Below are positions 8,482 through 16,490 of a stretch of 64,000 nt of DNA, piece by piece. The stretch covers positions 321,501-385,500 of the forward strand of contig NZ_CP104467.1 in NCBI RefSeq assembly GCF_025369935.1, read 5' to 3'. How positions within the stretch are numbered: position 1 is the first letter of the stretch; each line of letters begins with the position of its first letter. Both the position numbers and the translations under genes were made by a program. A model generated the notes under the pieces. The model was given only the letters and a program-made list of their open reading frames with translations, had not been told where the DNA came from and did not search any database. Source of the DNA: Paenibacillus andongensis (GTDB taxonomy: Bacteria > Bacillota > Bacilli > Paenibacillales > NBRC-103111).

Positions 8482-9681
8482 TTATGTATGAACGAGTGGA
8501 TATACGATAAGCCCCAGAATAGCCATCCCAATCACAATGATGGGTTCAGACACTTTCTTTACTTTCCAAAGCAATAAGAGTGTCACAAGTGCAAATAATA
8601 GAGTAGGAATATCTATAATCGATCGTTTTCCGAGCACAATTACAGCTCCGCTAATTGCACCGGTTGCTGCCGCTGTTACACCTGTAACAAAAGTAGCAAT
8701 GCCCGGGCGCTTACCATATTTTTTGAAAAATGGTGCAGGAATAATAGTTAAAAGAAAGGCTGGTAAAAACGTGGCCAATGCTGCTACTGAAGCACCTGAA
8801 AACCCTGAAATCAAATAACCAATGAATCCTGTTGTAATAACTACAGGGCCTGGAGTAATCATAGCTACCGCAACAGCATCGAGGAATTGTTGATCTGTTA
8901 GCCAGTGATGTTCTTTCACCACTCCTGTGAATAAAAAGGGAACAATAGCCAAGCCACTCCCAAAAACAAATGCTCCGGCCTTCGCAAAGAATAAAGCTAT
9001 CGTCCAAAGCGTTCCTGGTTCATTGGAGACAGCTGCAGCTTCGGCCACTTGCCGGATCGGGCCAAGCGCAAATCCAGATGAAGCTGAACGTGCTTTGTCC
9101 AACCATTTCGGAGGTGACTTAATTATCCAATACACGATGCCTGCACCTAAGAACATGTAAACTTCCTCTGATTCAGTCCAAACGGTATAAGCAGCAACGA
9201 ATACAAATATACCCCATAGCCATAGATCTTTGCCATTCGTTTTCCTGGTTAACTTATAGGCACTAAACGCGATGATACCAATGACGCTGGAGCCTACAGC
9301 ATAGAAAACTGCTTGCATCCATGTTAAACCGCCGTATAACGTATAGGCCCAGCCTAGTACAACAACCATCAGAAAAGATGGTAACACAAAAGCCAAGCCA
9401 GCTAAAGTTGATCCAATAATTCCGTAATGAACATAGCCTAAATAAAATCCGAGTTGTGCAGCTAAGGGACCTGGTGCAAGTTGGGCTAAAGCTAGGCCAT
9501 CTTTGTAATCAGATTCTGATATCCATTTGCGTTTCTCAACCAAATCACGAAACATGTAACCTGCTAAGGCGACAGGTCCTCCGAAGCCAACTGAGCCGAG
9601 TTTTAAAAAATACAGAACGAGCTGCCAAAGTGAATACACTTTTTCTTCTACTTTTGTTTTTGCTAATATTTCATCTGACAT
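8482..9681 (-). CDS. chrA: Chromate transporter ChrA (long-chain type)
   Basis: A 399-residue membrane protein of the CHR family with two homologous halves, as expected of long-chain ChrA (about 400 residues). The first half has LGSVGFGGPVALAGYM and LAQLAPGPLAAQLG; the second half repeats the pattern with FVFGSGLAIVPFL and MITPGPVVITTGFIGY. It exports chromate from the cytoplasm. ATG at 9681 is chosen because GGGGTGA lies 8-9 nt upstream, whereas the in-frame GTG at 9693 overlaps that site. It is the first gene of the chrA-chrB(N)-chrB(C) operon. Confidence 0.88.
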   Translation of the reverse strand: MSDEILAKTKVEEKVYSLWQLVLYFLKLGSVGFGGPVALAGYMFRDLVEKRKWISESDYKDGLALAQLAPGPLAAQLGFYLGYVHYGIIGSTLAGLAFVLPSFLMVVVLGWAYTLYGGLTWMQAVFYAVGSSVIGIIAFSAYKLTRKTNGKDLWLWGIFVFVAAYTVWTESEEVYMFLGAGIVYWIIKSPPKWLDKARSASSGFALGPIRQVAEAAAVSNEPGTLWTIALFFAKAGAFVFGSGLAIVPFLFTGVVKEHHWLTDQQFLDAVAVAMITPGPVVITTGFIGYLISGFSGASVAALATFLPAFLLTIIPAPFFKKYGKRPGIATFVTGVTAAATGAISGAVIVLGKRSIIDIPTLLFALVTLLLLWKVKKVSEPIIVIGMAILGLIVYPLVHT

Positions 9682-9702
9682 CGTATTAATCACCCCAGAA
9701 CT

Positions 9703-9751
9703 TAAAATGTAACAATGGTTACATTTTAACGGACATTCGGAGTAACTTCAA
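9703..9751 (-). promoter_or_regulatory. chr operon promoter with 11-bp inverted repeat
   Basis: Read on the minus strand, TTGAAG (9751-9746) and TAAAAT (9728-9723) are 17 bp apart. A perfect inverted repeat TAAAATGTAAC-AATG-GTTACATTTTA (9703-9728) covers the -10 and start region. It is the obvious operator of the operon; the regulator is not identified. Confidence 0.65.
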
Positions 9752-9888
9752 TATTAATTTATAGTCAGTAAACTATAACTACATTGTATTTGATTTATCA
9801 GCACGATATATTTGGGTCAATGCAAAAGAGCATTGTTCAAGATTACATCTGTCACTAATTAGGTCAAAGGAAGGAATTTAATTAATTT

Positions 9889-10515
9889 ATGCGATCTAAA
9901 CATGTATACATACTAGCTCTTTATATATCAATTATTGGATGGGCTTATTTTAATAAAGAGGATCTCATAGGATGGATTCAAACAACGGATAGTACACCGA
10001 TTATTGTCATTTTTCTTGGAGCCGTTTTGATAGCCATAGTTCCAATCCTTCCATTCGGGGTAGTTGGGGGGATTTTAGGAGCCAAATACGGTTTTCTTGG
10101 AGGAGGGCTACTTAGTCTTGTTGCTTCGTCGTTCGCTTCTGTGATCATGTGCTATTTATTTAACTATCTGTTTAAAACGCAAGGCATGAGATATTTACAA
10201 AAATCCAATCATATACAGCAATGGGATAAAGTCATTCGAAAGCACATGTTCTGGTCTATTTTAATAGCAAGGATCATTCCAATTATGCCCTCAGCCTTTA
10301 TTAATTGTTATGCTGGTGTTTTTAATTTGCCAATAAAGTCATTTTTGCTTGCAACCGTCATCGGAAAGATTCCCCCTATGCTAGTTTTTGCTTATGTAGG
10401 TGACAATATTTTCTCGGGATCTCGCCAATGGCTAAGCATCGCAGTAATCTATTTATTATTTCTGGGTGCCGTATATTTGATATATCGTTTTTATGACCGC
10501 CGAAGTGCCTCGTAA
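9889..10515 (+). CDS. TVP38/TMEM64 (VTT) family membrane protein
   Basis: A 208-residue integral membrane protein with five or six hydrophobic segments. The core GVVGGILGAKYGFLGGGLLS and the later ARIIPIMPSAFINCYAG are the usual re-entrant/VTT signatures of the TVP38/TMEM64 (DedA-related) family, members of which affect lipid scrambling and membrane homeostasis. It ends in a basic tail (RFYDRRSAS). The CsoR-type gene follows 89 bp later in the same direction, so they may be cotranscribed. The connection to metals is contextual only. Confidence 0.75.
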   Translation: MRSKHVYILALYISIIGWAYFNKEDLIGWIQTTDSTPIIVIFLGAVLIAIVPILPFGVVGGILGAKYGFLGGGLLSLVASSFASVIMCYLFNYLFKTQGMRYLQKSNHIQQWDKVIRKHMFWSILIARIIPIMPSAFINCYAGVFNLPIKSFLLATVIGKIPPMLVFAYVGDNIFSGSRQWLSIAVIYLLFLGAVYLIYRFYDRRSAS

Positions 10516-10604
10516 TTAAAATGATGAACTGTTTTCAACGTTGTTATCTTTGACACCTGAATACAGTACGGATAAAATAAGCGATAGGAGAAGGAGGGGC
10601 ATTC

Positions 10605-10928
10605 ATGAATGATCACGAACATAATCACGATGAGGAATACGAACATAGTCACGGTCACACACACCCTCATAAGCAAAGAAAACAAGTGACTAATCGACTA
10701 GCTCGAATTGAGGGCCATGTTCGTTCGATAAAAGAAATGTCTGATAACGGCAGAGATTGCCCGGATATCCTCCTTCAAATCGCTGCAGTAAAAAAGGCGC
10801 TGGACGGAGTTGCCAAAGTAATATTAAAGGATCATCTGGAACATTGCGTAGTATCTTCAGTCCAGGATGAGCACCGGAATCAAGTGTTAAGTGATTTACA
10901 AAAAGCCCTAGACAACTACATTCGATAA
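10605..10928 (+). CDS. csoR: CsoR-type metal-sensing repressor with His-rich N-terminus
   Basis: A 107-residue DUF156 protein. After a His-rich tail (nine His within residues 4-22) comes the family core VTNRLARIEGHVRSI. C52 in GRDCPDIL and H77/C81 in KDHLEHC reproduce the Cys-His-Cys Cu(I) site of CsoR (B. subtilis CsoR has the same LEDHxxHC spacing). These proteins bind DNA as all-helical tetramers and release it on metal binding. AAGGAGG precedes the ATG. Matching C-tract/G-tract operators lie before the ABC and MATE genes on either side; none is seen before this gene. Copper is the best guess, but the His tail could shift metal preference. Confidence 0.88.
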   Translation: MNDHEHNHDEEYEHSHGHTHPHKQRKQVTNRLARIEGHVRSIKEMSDNGRDCPDILLQIAAVKKALDGVAKVILKDHLEHCVVSSVQDEHRNQVLSDLQKALDNYIR

Positions 10929-10932
10929 ACAT

Positions 10933-10968
10933 AAAAGAGGCTCTAGCGTTACATGCTAGGGCCTCTTA
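10933..10968. terminator. Terminator after csoR
   Basis: Stem AGAGGCTCTAGC / GCTAGGGCCTCT with a short loop, preceded by A-rich and followed by T-rich sequence. It probably works in both directions for the convergent genes. Confidence 0.7.
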
Positions 10969-10998
10969 TTTACCTATGCAGAACCATCATCTACATAT

Positions 10999-11904
10999 TT
11001 ATTCTAAACTACTTAATCTTCCTGAAATCCCAAACGTAAGACAATGGTTCTTTGAACTATATGGCCATATCCAGTAGTGAAAGTTTCTCCCCTTGTTTGC
11101 AAGTCGATTTTGGATATCTTGTAGACCGAACATCCCTTCCATTCTTCCGTTTCTCTTAACTTCATTCATGATAAATTGGATTCTTTCAGATTCAGAAGGG
11201 AATGAATTTACAGTTTCCAGAAATCTATTGTCAGGACTAATCTTCAGTACATCCGACCAAACAACAATAACGGCATGGGGGGCGGCAAGATCAACTAGAA
11301 GATCGTTATAATTTTGGATGACTACATTTCGCATTTCCAATAATCCATCCATGATTGTAGTGATTTCCTCTTGCTTGTACCCTTCAACATAAGGCGCAAA
11401 TATTTGTAGGGCATTCATGTAAAACAATTGGGTATACAGAGCCGAAGAAATAACAACTTGGAATTTTCCTTTAAGATGAGTTAATATCTGTAACTCGTCT
11501 AACTGGGTGATGCAGCTTTTTAAAAATTCGACAATATGTTCAGCTGAGACTTTTTTGTTGAACAAGTCTTTCAGATTCCGGTAAAAATTTATTTCATCAA
11601 GTTTAGTGAAGTCTATGCTTATTAAATCGATCTTATTTCTCATGATCGTTTCCAAGGGACCGACAGCATCCATCATGGCTGAGAAATCAACATCTGCTAA
11701 CGCTACATTATCATAATTTCCAATCAGCGAAATGAGATCCAAATCATCGCAGTTACCAGCACCCAAGATTATAGCACTGGACTGGTGAGGCAACTGACTA
11801 GTCGCAAGATGGACCATGTTGGTGATTTCTGATCGATGGTTTTCCCACTCAGCCCATCTGTTGTTTTCACGTTCTTTATTCAATTGCTCATAAAACCCAT
11901 TCAT
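10999..11904 (-). CDS. Methyltransferase-like protein of unknown function
   Basis: A 301-residue soluble protein. SAIILGAGNCDDLDL near residue 44 looks like the glycine-rich SAM-binding loop of Rossmann-fold methyltransferases, followed by an acidic strand end (ALADVD). No target-specific motif was recognised and the C-terminal half is unfamiliar. It lies 54 bp upstream of nothing else on its strand and just downstream of the MATE gene, with which it may be cotranscribed (gap about 50 bp). Function is unassigned; only the fold is suggested. Confidence 0.5.
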   Translation of the reverse strand: MNGFYEQLNKERENNRWAEWENHRSEITNMVHLATSQLPHQSSAIILGAGNCDDLDLISLIGNYDNVALADVDFSAMMDAVGPLETIMRNKIDLISIDFTKLDEINFYRNLKDLFNKKVSAEHIVEFLKSCITQLDELQILTHLKGKFQVVISSALYTQLFYMNALQIFAPYVEGYKQEEITTIMDGLLEMRNVVIQNYNDLLVDLAAPHAVIVVWSDVLKISPDNRFLETVNSFPSESERIQFIMNEVKRNGRMEGMFGLQDIQNRLANKGRNFHYWIWPYSSKNHCLTFGISGRLSSLE

Positions 11905-11957
11905 TCGTGTCCTCCTATATTGTGCGAGGGCTGGATCTTTTTAAAACATGATTAACT

Positions 11958-13322
11958 TTATGAAACATGGGTTTGATTCACACGATCCGATCCCATATAC
12001 CTTTTAAAGCGGAAAAGTAAGAAGATAGCTCGAATTAGTAGATCAATGGCAATTGACAACCAAACCCCAGCGATTCCCATTCCTAAATAGATACACAACA
12101 CATAAACCCCAAGAACCCGAATAAGCCACATGCCAATCGCTGTACTATACATTGGGCTTTTAGTATCTCCTGCCCCTTGTAGGGCACCAGCGATGACCAG
12201 ACCAACCGCCAAAAACGGTTGAGCAAATGCATCAATGCGAAGCGCGGTTGTTACCATTCCTATTACGTCTTTATCATCTGTAAACCAATTAGCTGCCAAC
12301 GGTGAAAAGAAGAACAAGAGCACACCGACGAAAGCCATGAAAACAACTGCAATCCATGTTGTTAGCAGACCGTATTGGTAAGCATCTTTCTTTCGATTTG
12401 CCCCTAAATGCTGGCCGACTAGCGTAGTAGCTGCTATAGCTAATCCATATCCTGGCATATAAGAAAAAATTTCAATATTCCCTGCAAGAACATGTGCCGC
12501 ATACACGTCTGTACCAAGCCGTACAATCAAGCCAAAATACAATACTTGACCAAATCTCATAATTAATCGTTCGGCAGCTGCTGGCCCCGAAAGCTTTAAT
12601 AGCGGCAAGGTAAATTCGTTTGAAGACCCTCTGCGAAGAGAAAAGGAGAGCTTCGATTTACGGATATAGAGAAACAGAGCAACGGATCCAATTACTCGGA
12701 CAATCGCCGTCGCCCATGCAGCTCCAGCGATCCCCCATCCAGCCCATCCACCCAGGCCAAAAATCAATATATAGTCCAAACCTATGTGAATCAGGTTTAC
12801 CCAAACGCCTATTTTCATTGGAGTTTTCGTGTCACCCGCGGCGCGCAGGATACTACCGAAAACGGTCATGAGGGATAGGAAGAGGGAAGGGACTGCTACA
12901 ATACGGAAATAGATAACCCCGTCCGCTAACACACGTGGCTCGGCACCCATAAGACGTAATAAAGGTTCTGCAAAAAATAGGGTTACGACACCGAAGACCA
13001 ATCCTAAAATCGCCGAGATCAACGTTGCTTGCCGTGCAATCGCTTTAGCTTTTTCTATTTCACCAGCACCCACGCTGCGGGCAATCATGGAGGATGTACC
13101 TACCCCCATTGCCATGAATACCGCAATATACACTGCAATAATGGCATTTGTCACACCGACTGCAGCGACTTCATTTAAGCCGATCTTGGATACAAATAAC
13201 GTATCCACAAAACCCACTACGGTTTGTAAAAAGTTTTCAATCATAGCCGGTACGGCCAAAGCTAGGATGACATTAATTTTATTTCTCCGATTTGTGTCTC
13301 CGATAGGAATTGCTTTTGACAT
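11958..13322 (-). CDS. MATE family multidrug efflux protein
   Basis: A 454-residue transporter with twelve predicted membrane segments in two similar halves, typical of MATE exporters that use a Na+ or H+ gradient. The N-terminal segment has ALAVPAMIENFLQT and FVDTLFVSKIG; the second half has GAGDTKSPMYSTAIGMW, echoing AAGDTKTPMKIG in the first. ATG at 13322 was chosen because GAGGAGG ends 8 nt before it, while the in-frame GTG at 13331 overlaps that site. Its promoter carries the same C-tract/G-tract palindrome as the ABC exporter, so control by the CsoR-type repressor is likely. Confidence 0.88.
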   Translation of the reverse strand: MSKAIPIGDTNRRNKINVILALAVPAMIENFLQTVVGFVDTLFVSKIGLNEVAAVGVTNAIIAVYIAVFMAMGVGTSSMIARSVGAGEIEKAKAIARQATLISAILGLVFGVVTLFFAEPLLRLMGAEPRVLADGVIYFRIVAVPSLFLSLMTVFGSILRAAGDTKTPMKIGVWVNLIHIGLDYILIFGLGGWAGWGIAGAAWATAIVRVIGSVALFLYIRKSKLSFSLRRGSSNEFTLPLLKLSGPAAAERLIMRFGQVLYFGLIVRLGTDVYAAHVLAGNIEIFSYMPGYGLAIAATTLVGQHLGANRKKDAYQYGLLTTWIAVVFMAFVGVLLFFFSPLAANWFTDDKDVIGMVTTALRIDAFAQPFLAVGLVIAGALQGAGDTKSPMYSTAIGMWLIRVLGVYVLCIYLGMGIAGVWLSIAIDLLIRAIFLLFRFKRYMGSDRVNQTHVS

Positions 13323-13383
13323 TAGCCACACCTCCTCAATCCGACCCTCTAACTACGAGTAATATAAGAGAACTATACCCCTA

Positions 13384-13412
13384 ATTATATCCCCCTAGGG
13401 GGGATGCGTCAA
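13384..13412 (-). promoter_or_regulatory. Promoter with CsoR-type operator in its spacer (MATE gene)
   Basis: On the minus strand TTGACG (13412-13407) and TATAAT (13389-13384) are 17 bp apart, with CCCCCCTAGGGGG filling the spacer. The arrangement is the same as at 5705-5733, with central TA instead of AT. Confidence 0.7.
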
Positions 13413-13510
13413 AATGATTTTTTAATTGTGGACTAGAAAAAGAGACATTAGAAAGGTGCATTTCATCTTAATTAGAGCTCCCAGTCTAAAGACGTTTAAA
13501 TCCAAACTTA

Positions 13511-13544
13511 AACAGCGCACACCAATTGAACGGTGTGCGCTGTT
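13511..13544. terminator. Strong hairpin downstream of the YcnI/HupE operon
   Basis: Perfect 13-bp stem AACAGCGCACACC / GGTGTGCGCTGTT with an 8-nt loop. It lies 33 bp past the last gene of the minus-strand operon; the T-tract is weak on that side. Confidence 0.6.
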
Positions 13545-13576
13545 AGACATTACTTTTGTTTTGTATATTTGATTTC

Positions 13577-13732
13577 CTAGTCAAAATGCATAGGGCCGCC
13601 ATCGTGGCTATGCATCTCATTTTGGTTGGTAGGCGTTTGTGTATCTTTTTTCTGTATCTTAGAAATGGCTACACCACCTGCAGCTAATATCGCAAAAACA
13701 ATAATGACTAATAAAACTTTATTATTGTTCAC
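13577..13732 (-). CDS. Small membrane-anchored His/Met-tailed peptide
   Basis: A 51-residue reading frame starting at GTG with AGGAG 8 nt upstream. Residues 5-24 form one hydrophobic segment (VLLVIIVFAILAAGG...). The tail ends EMHSHDGGPMHFD, which has three His and two Met and looks suited to bind copper or a similar metal outside the cell. It is the third gene of a minus-strand operon after the YcnI-like and HupE-like genes, only 19 bp past the latter. No family was recognised. The good ribosome site and operon position support it being real. Confidence 0.65.
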   Translation of the reverse strand: MNNNKVLLVIIVFAILAAGGVAISKIQKKDTQTPTNQNEMHSHDGGPMHFD

Positions 13733-13751
13733 GTTCCACACTCCTAAGTTA

Positions 13752-14447
13752 CTAATTTAATATCGCGTTTATAATACCAACAAGAAATAAGAACACCCCG
13801 GCACCAATTAGTCCTTGATTGGCATATATCTTAAAATGGTTAAAGCTCTGATGCTTACGATAGTAGTTGAGAGCCCAGACAAAGACGGCTAGGACGATAA
13901 TTTGCCCTATCTCAACGCCTACGTTAAAGCTCATAATATAGGCGAACAAGTTATTCTCAGGAAGATGCAAAGCTTGTAATCGTGTAGATAAACCAAAGCC
14001 ATGCACTAATCCAAAAGCAAATATAATCCACTTCATATCAAAAGGTATTTTAAACTTTGTCTTGGCATCAAACAGATTGTCATAACCCTTATACAGAACA
14101 CTTAAACCAATAATGGCATCAACAATATAATAGTTAAAAGTAATCCCAGCAAGGGTAGCAATGATGAGAGTGATGCTATGCCCAATCGTAAAGTAAGAAA
14201 TGTATTTCACAACGTCACGAAAATTTGCTAGTAGAAACACAATGCCAAGAATAAAGAGCAAGTGGTCATATCCCGTAAGCATATGCTTGGTACCAAGCCA
14301 TAAAAAATCAAACATTTTTTCATAAAAACTGCCCTCGCGGGCAATAAGTTCAGCATCTTCGTTGTCCACACCGTGAGCATAGACTTGAACTGCAGATAGA
14401 AGACTCACCAGCATTGGCAACGAGAAAGCCAACATATATTTTTTCAT
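13752..14447 (-). CDS. HupE/UreJ-family membrane protein
   Basis: A 231-residue protein with a signal-like N-terminus ending VYAHGVDNED and then about six membrane segments. KHMLTGYDHLLFILGIVFLL and FGLVHGFGLSTRL are hallmark segments of the HupE/UreJ_2 family, whose relatives are linked to nickel, cobalt or copper transport. It is the middle gene of the YcnI-HupE-small peptide operon. The histidines within membrane segments suggest metal passage. The metal is not determined by sequence; copper is favoured by the YcnI neighbour. Confidence 0.78.
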   Translation of the reverse strand: MKKYMLAFSLPMLVSLLSAVQVYAHGVDNEDAELIAREGSFYEKMFDFLWLGTKHMLTGYDHLLFILGIVFLLANFRDVVKYISYFTIGHSITLIIATLAGITFNYYIVDAIIGLSVLYKGYDNLFDAKTKFKIPFDMKWIIFAFGLVHGFGLSTRLQALHLPENNLFAYIMSFNVGVEIGQIIVLAVFVWALNYYRKHQSFNHFKIYANQGLIGAGVFLFLVGIINAILN

Positions 14448-14493
14448 GGCATACCCTCCATTGTCAGCCTCTTTCTAATAGCTGAACTATGAC

Positions 14494-15114
14494 TTACTTG
14501 CTTGATTTTCGGAAGTTAATAAACAAAGCAAGTAAAGCGACGACAAGGGCGCAACCAGCGATATATAATGCCCAAGTTAATGAGCTATTGTTACTGCTTT
14601 TTTCGCTCGCGGCACCTGCAAGGGGTTGTCCGTGGCTATCCGTACCAGCACCTGCCACAACCTTCGTTACGGAGGCCGGTTTATCGGAACCAGCAGCGCC
14701 TGTCCATTCTACAACCGATCCATCTTTGTAAGTTTGATATGCTTTCCATGAAATGGAGGTAGCTTTGTCACCAACTTTTCCTTGCGTCTCGAATTCAATG
14801 AATTCGCCTGCGAGTACGCCATCACCTGTAGCAGTCCAGATCGCGCTTGTAATTTTGCCAGAAGCATCTTTCACAGCTTCGTACTTCCATCCAGGTGTTT
14901 GTGCAAAGCGAGAGATGGCAACATCATCTATAGGAAATTTAACTTCAACTTTCACTGTTGGGATGTCTTTTTCGTTTGGAACTCGAACCGTGAATTTCTC
15001 ATAAGAGCCTTGCTTTGCTTCACTCGGCAATACGCTAACATGTGCGCTTGCAATACCAGATAATAAGATCATGCTTAACATCGTACTAATTAAAATCGAA
15101 TACAATTTTTTCAT
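14494..15114 (-). CDS. ycnI: YcnI-like copper-binding protein (DUF1775)
   Basis: A 206-residue secreted, C-terminally anchored protein. The signal peptide ends SGIASA and the mature chain would begin HVSVLPSEAKQG. That exposes the N-terminal His that in B. subtilis YcnI forms a monohistidine-brace Cu(II) site with a nearby Glu. TVKVEVKFP, RFAQTPGWKYE and SWKAYQTY are DUF1775 signatures. A linker and a C-terminal membrane segment with basic end (FINFRKSSK) anchor it. It is the first gene of the operon with HupE and the small His/Met peptide. Likely role: surface copper handling. Confidence 0.85.
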   Translation of the reverse strand: MKKLYSILISTMLSMILLSGIASAHVSVLPSEAKQGSYEKFTVRVPNEKDIPTVKVEVKFPIDDVAISRFAQTPGWKYEAVKDASGKITSAIWTATGDGVLAGEFIEFETQGKVGDKATSISWKAYQTYKDGSVVEWTGAAGSDKPASVTKVVAGAGTDSHGQPLAGAASEKSSNNSSLTWALYIAGCALVVALLALFINFRKSSK

Positions 15115-15350
15115 TTGATTGCTCCCTTTTTCATTTTCAATTGCTCGTATGTATTCATCTTAAACCAAAAAAAAGAAAATCATAATAGCTCGACTGGGCT
15201 ATCTTTACCCAAATGTATGGACAACTTATGTCGGTTAGAACTGTGACCCTATGTTGATGAAGATTCAATACCTAAAATAAAATCATTTGTTATTATATTT
15301 TTATGATATACTCATTTAGGAATATTTTACTATGTTTAGGAGGTTTTTAT

Positions 15351-16070
15351 TTGAAATACAAAGTGTTAATTAGTTCATTAGTATTACTTGTAACTGTCAC
15401 TACATCTGCAGTTGCTCACTCAGGGAGAACCGATTCTAGCGGTGGTCATAATTGTTCAGCCTCATCTAAGGCTAAAGGATTGTGCTCTGGTTATCATTAT
15501 CATAACGGCGGAAGTTCTAGTAGTTCTGGAAGTTCAGGATCTGGCAGCAGCAGCTCAGGTGGTAGTTCTACAGCTCCTTCAACAAAAGCTCCAACAGCCC
15601 CAGCACCTAAAAAAGCAGAAGTTATTGATACTAGATTAAAAGCAACAATTCCCACTTACAAGATCTCGATAAACGGAACTCAAATTGATAACGCTTTTGC
15701 AGAATATCCGGTATTAACTTATAAAGATATCACGTATTTCCCGATGACTTGGAGCTACACTCAAGCCTTAGCTGTGGAAGTAAATTGGAGTGATGATACA
15801 GGTTTTTCATTAAGAAAAACCGAAAACAAGGCTTCACTCTTGACGCAAAAGAAAGGTCTGTATAACAGTCCTTTCTCCGAATATATCATTGATCTTCCAA
15901 CATTTAATGTATTCGTAAACGACTCTTGGCTTGATAACTACAAAGAAGACTATCCATTAATTGTTTATAAGGATATTACTTATTTTCCGATGACTTGGAA
16001 GTTTGCCGTTGATGAACTTGGATTGACGATAAATTATGATTCTACAAATGGGTTTAGTATAAAGAAGTAA
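15351..16070 (+). CDS. Secreted YHYH-domain protein with two stalk-like repeats
   Basis: A 239-residue exported protein read from TTG at 15351, behind AGGAGG; a longer frame from 15303 lacks a ribosome site. The signal peptide ends SAVAHSG. Next come AHSGRTDSSGGHNC and CSGYHYHNG, the YHYH motif, then a Ser/Gly linker. Two repeats each contain YKDITYFPMTW, resembling the copper-amine-oxidase N-terminal-like stalk domain common in Paenibacillus surface proteins. The first repeat spans about residues 104-158, the second about 180-238. Function unknown; probably binds the cell surface. Confidence 0.75.
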   Translation: MKYKVLISSLVLLVTVTTSAVAHSGRTDSSGGHNCSASSKAKGLCSGYHYHNGGSSSSSGSSGSGSSSSGGSSTAPSTKAPTAPAPKKAEVIDTRLKATIPTYKISINGTQIDNAFAEYPVLTYKDITYFPMTWSYTQALAVEVNWSDDTGFSLRKTENKASLLTQKKGLYNSPFSEYIIDLPTFNVFVNDSWLDNYKEDYPLIVYKDITYFPMTWKFAVDELGLTINYDSTNGFSIKK

Positions 16071-16080
16071 GGTCCACAGT

Positions 16081-16112
16081 AAAAGACCAAAGCCTTAATG
16101 GCTTTGGTCTTT
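16081..16112. terminator. Terminator after the YHYH gene
   Basis: AAAAGACCAAAGCC / GGCTTTGGTCTTTT stem with a 4-nt loop, followed by T-rich sequence. An almost identical stem recurs at 16446-16485. Confidence 0.85.
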
Positions 16113-16248
16113 TACTGTTTTCATTTTTAAATAATCTCAATCTTACGTATCCATACTTTTAGGTATCTCTGTTGCCTTATAAATACTAATATCGTTAAGC
16201 ATAATATAACTAAAAACCGACATGGTTAAGGGAAGTTAGGTGCTATTT

Positions 16249-16395
16249 TTGAAATTTATTATTTTCATGTTGTTCATGTTTCTAATGTCCGCTTGTAATA
16301 ATTCAGATAATCAAAGTGGTCAAAGTACGTGTTCCGATTCTGGAAATGGTACAGATCCTCCATGCACAGAAAACAGCTCAAAGGCTAATAAGTAG
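16249..16395 (+). CDS. Small lipoprotein (48 residues)
   Basis: A short frame from TTG at 16249. The hydrophobic start ends in the lipobox LMSAC, followed by a hydrophilic tail with two more Cys and many Asn, Ser and Gln. It would be a 33-residue lipid-anchored peptide after processing. The ribosome site is weak (AGTTAGGTG). It sits alone between two near-identical terminators. The lipobox and composition support it; expression is uncertain. Confidence 0.5.
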   Translation: MKFIIFMLFMFLMSACNNSDNQSGQSTCSDSGNGTDPPCTENSSKANK

Positions 16396-16445
16396 GGGGG
16401 ATTATGGAACATGAAACACCGTGGGGTTCTCGTCAATCTTACAAT

Positions 16446-16485
16446 AAAGACCAAAGCCCTAATATACTTGGCTTTGGTCTTTTAT
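16446..16485. terminator. Bidirectional terminator, second copy
   Basis: AAAGACCAAAGCC / GGCTTTGGTCTTT with an 11-nt loop and outer A/T pairing. It lies just past the 3' end of the convergent CNNM-type gene and shares its stem with the terminator at 16081-16112. Confidence 0.8.
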
Positions 16486-16490
16486 TGTTG

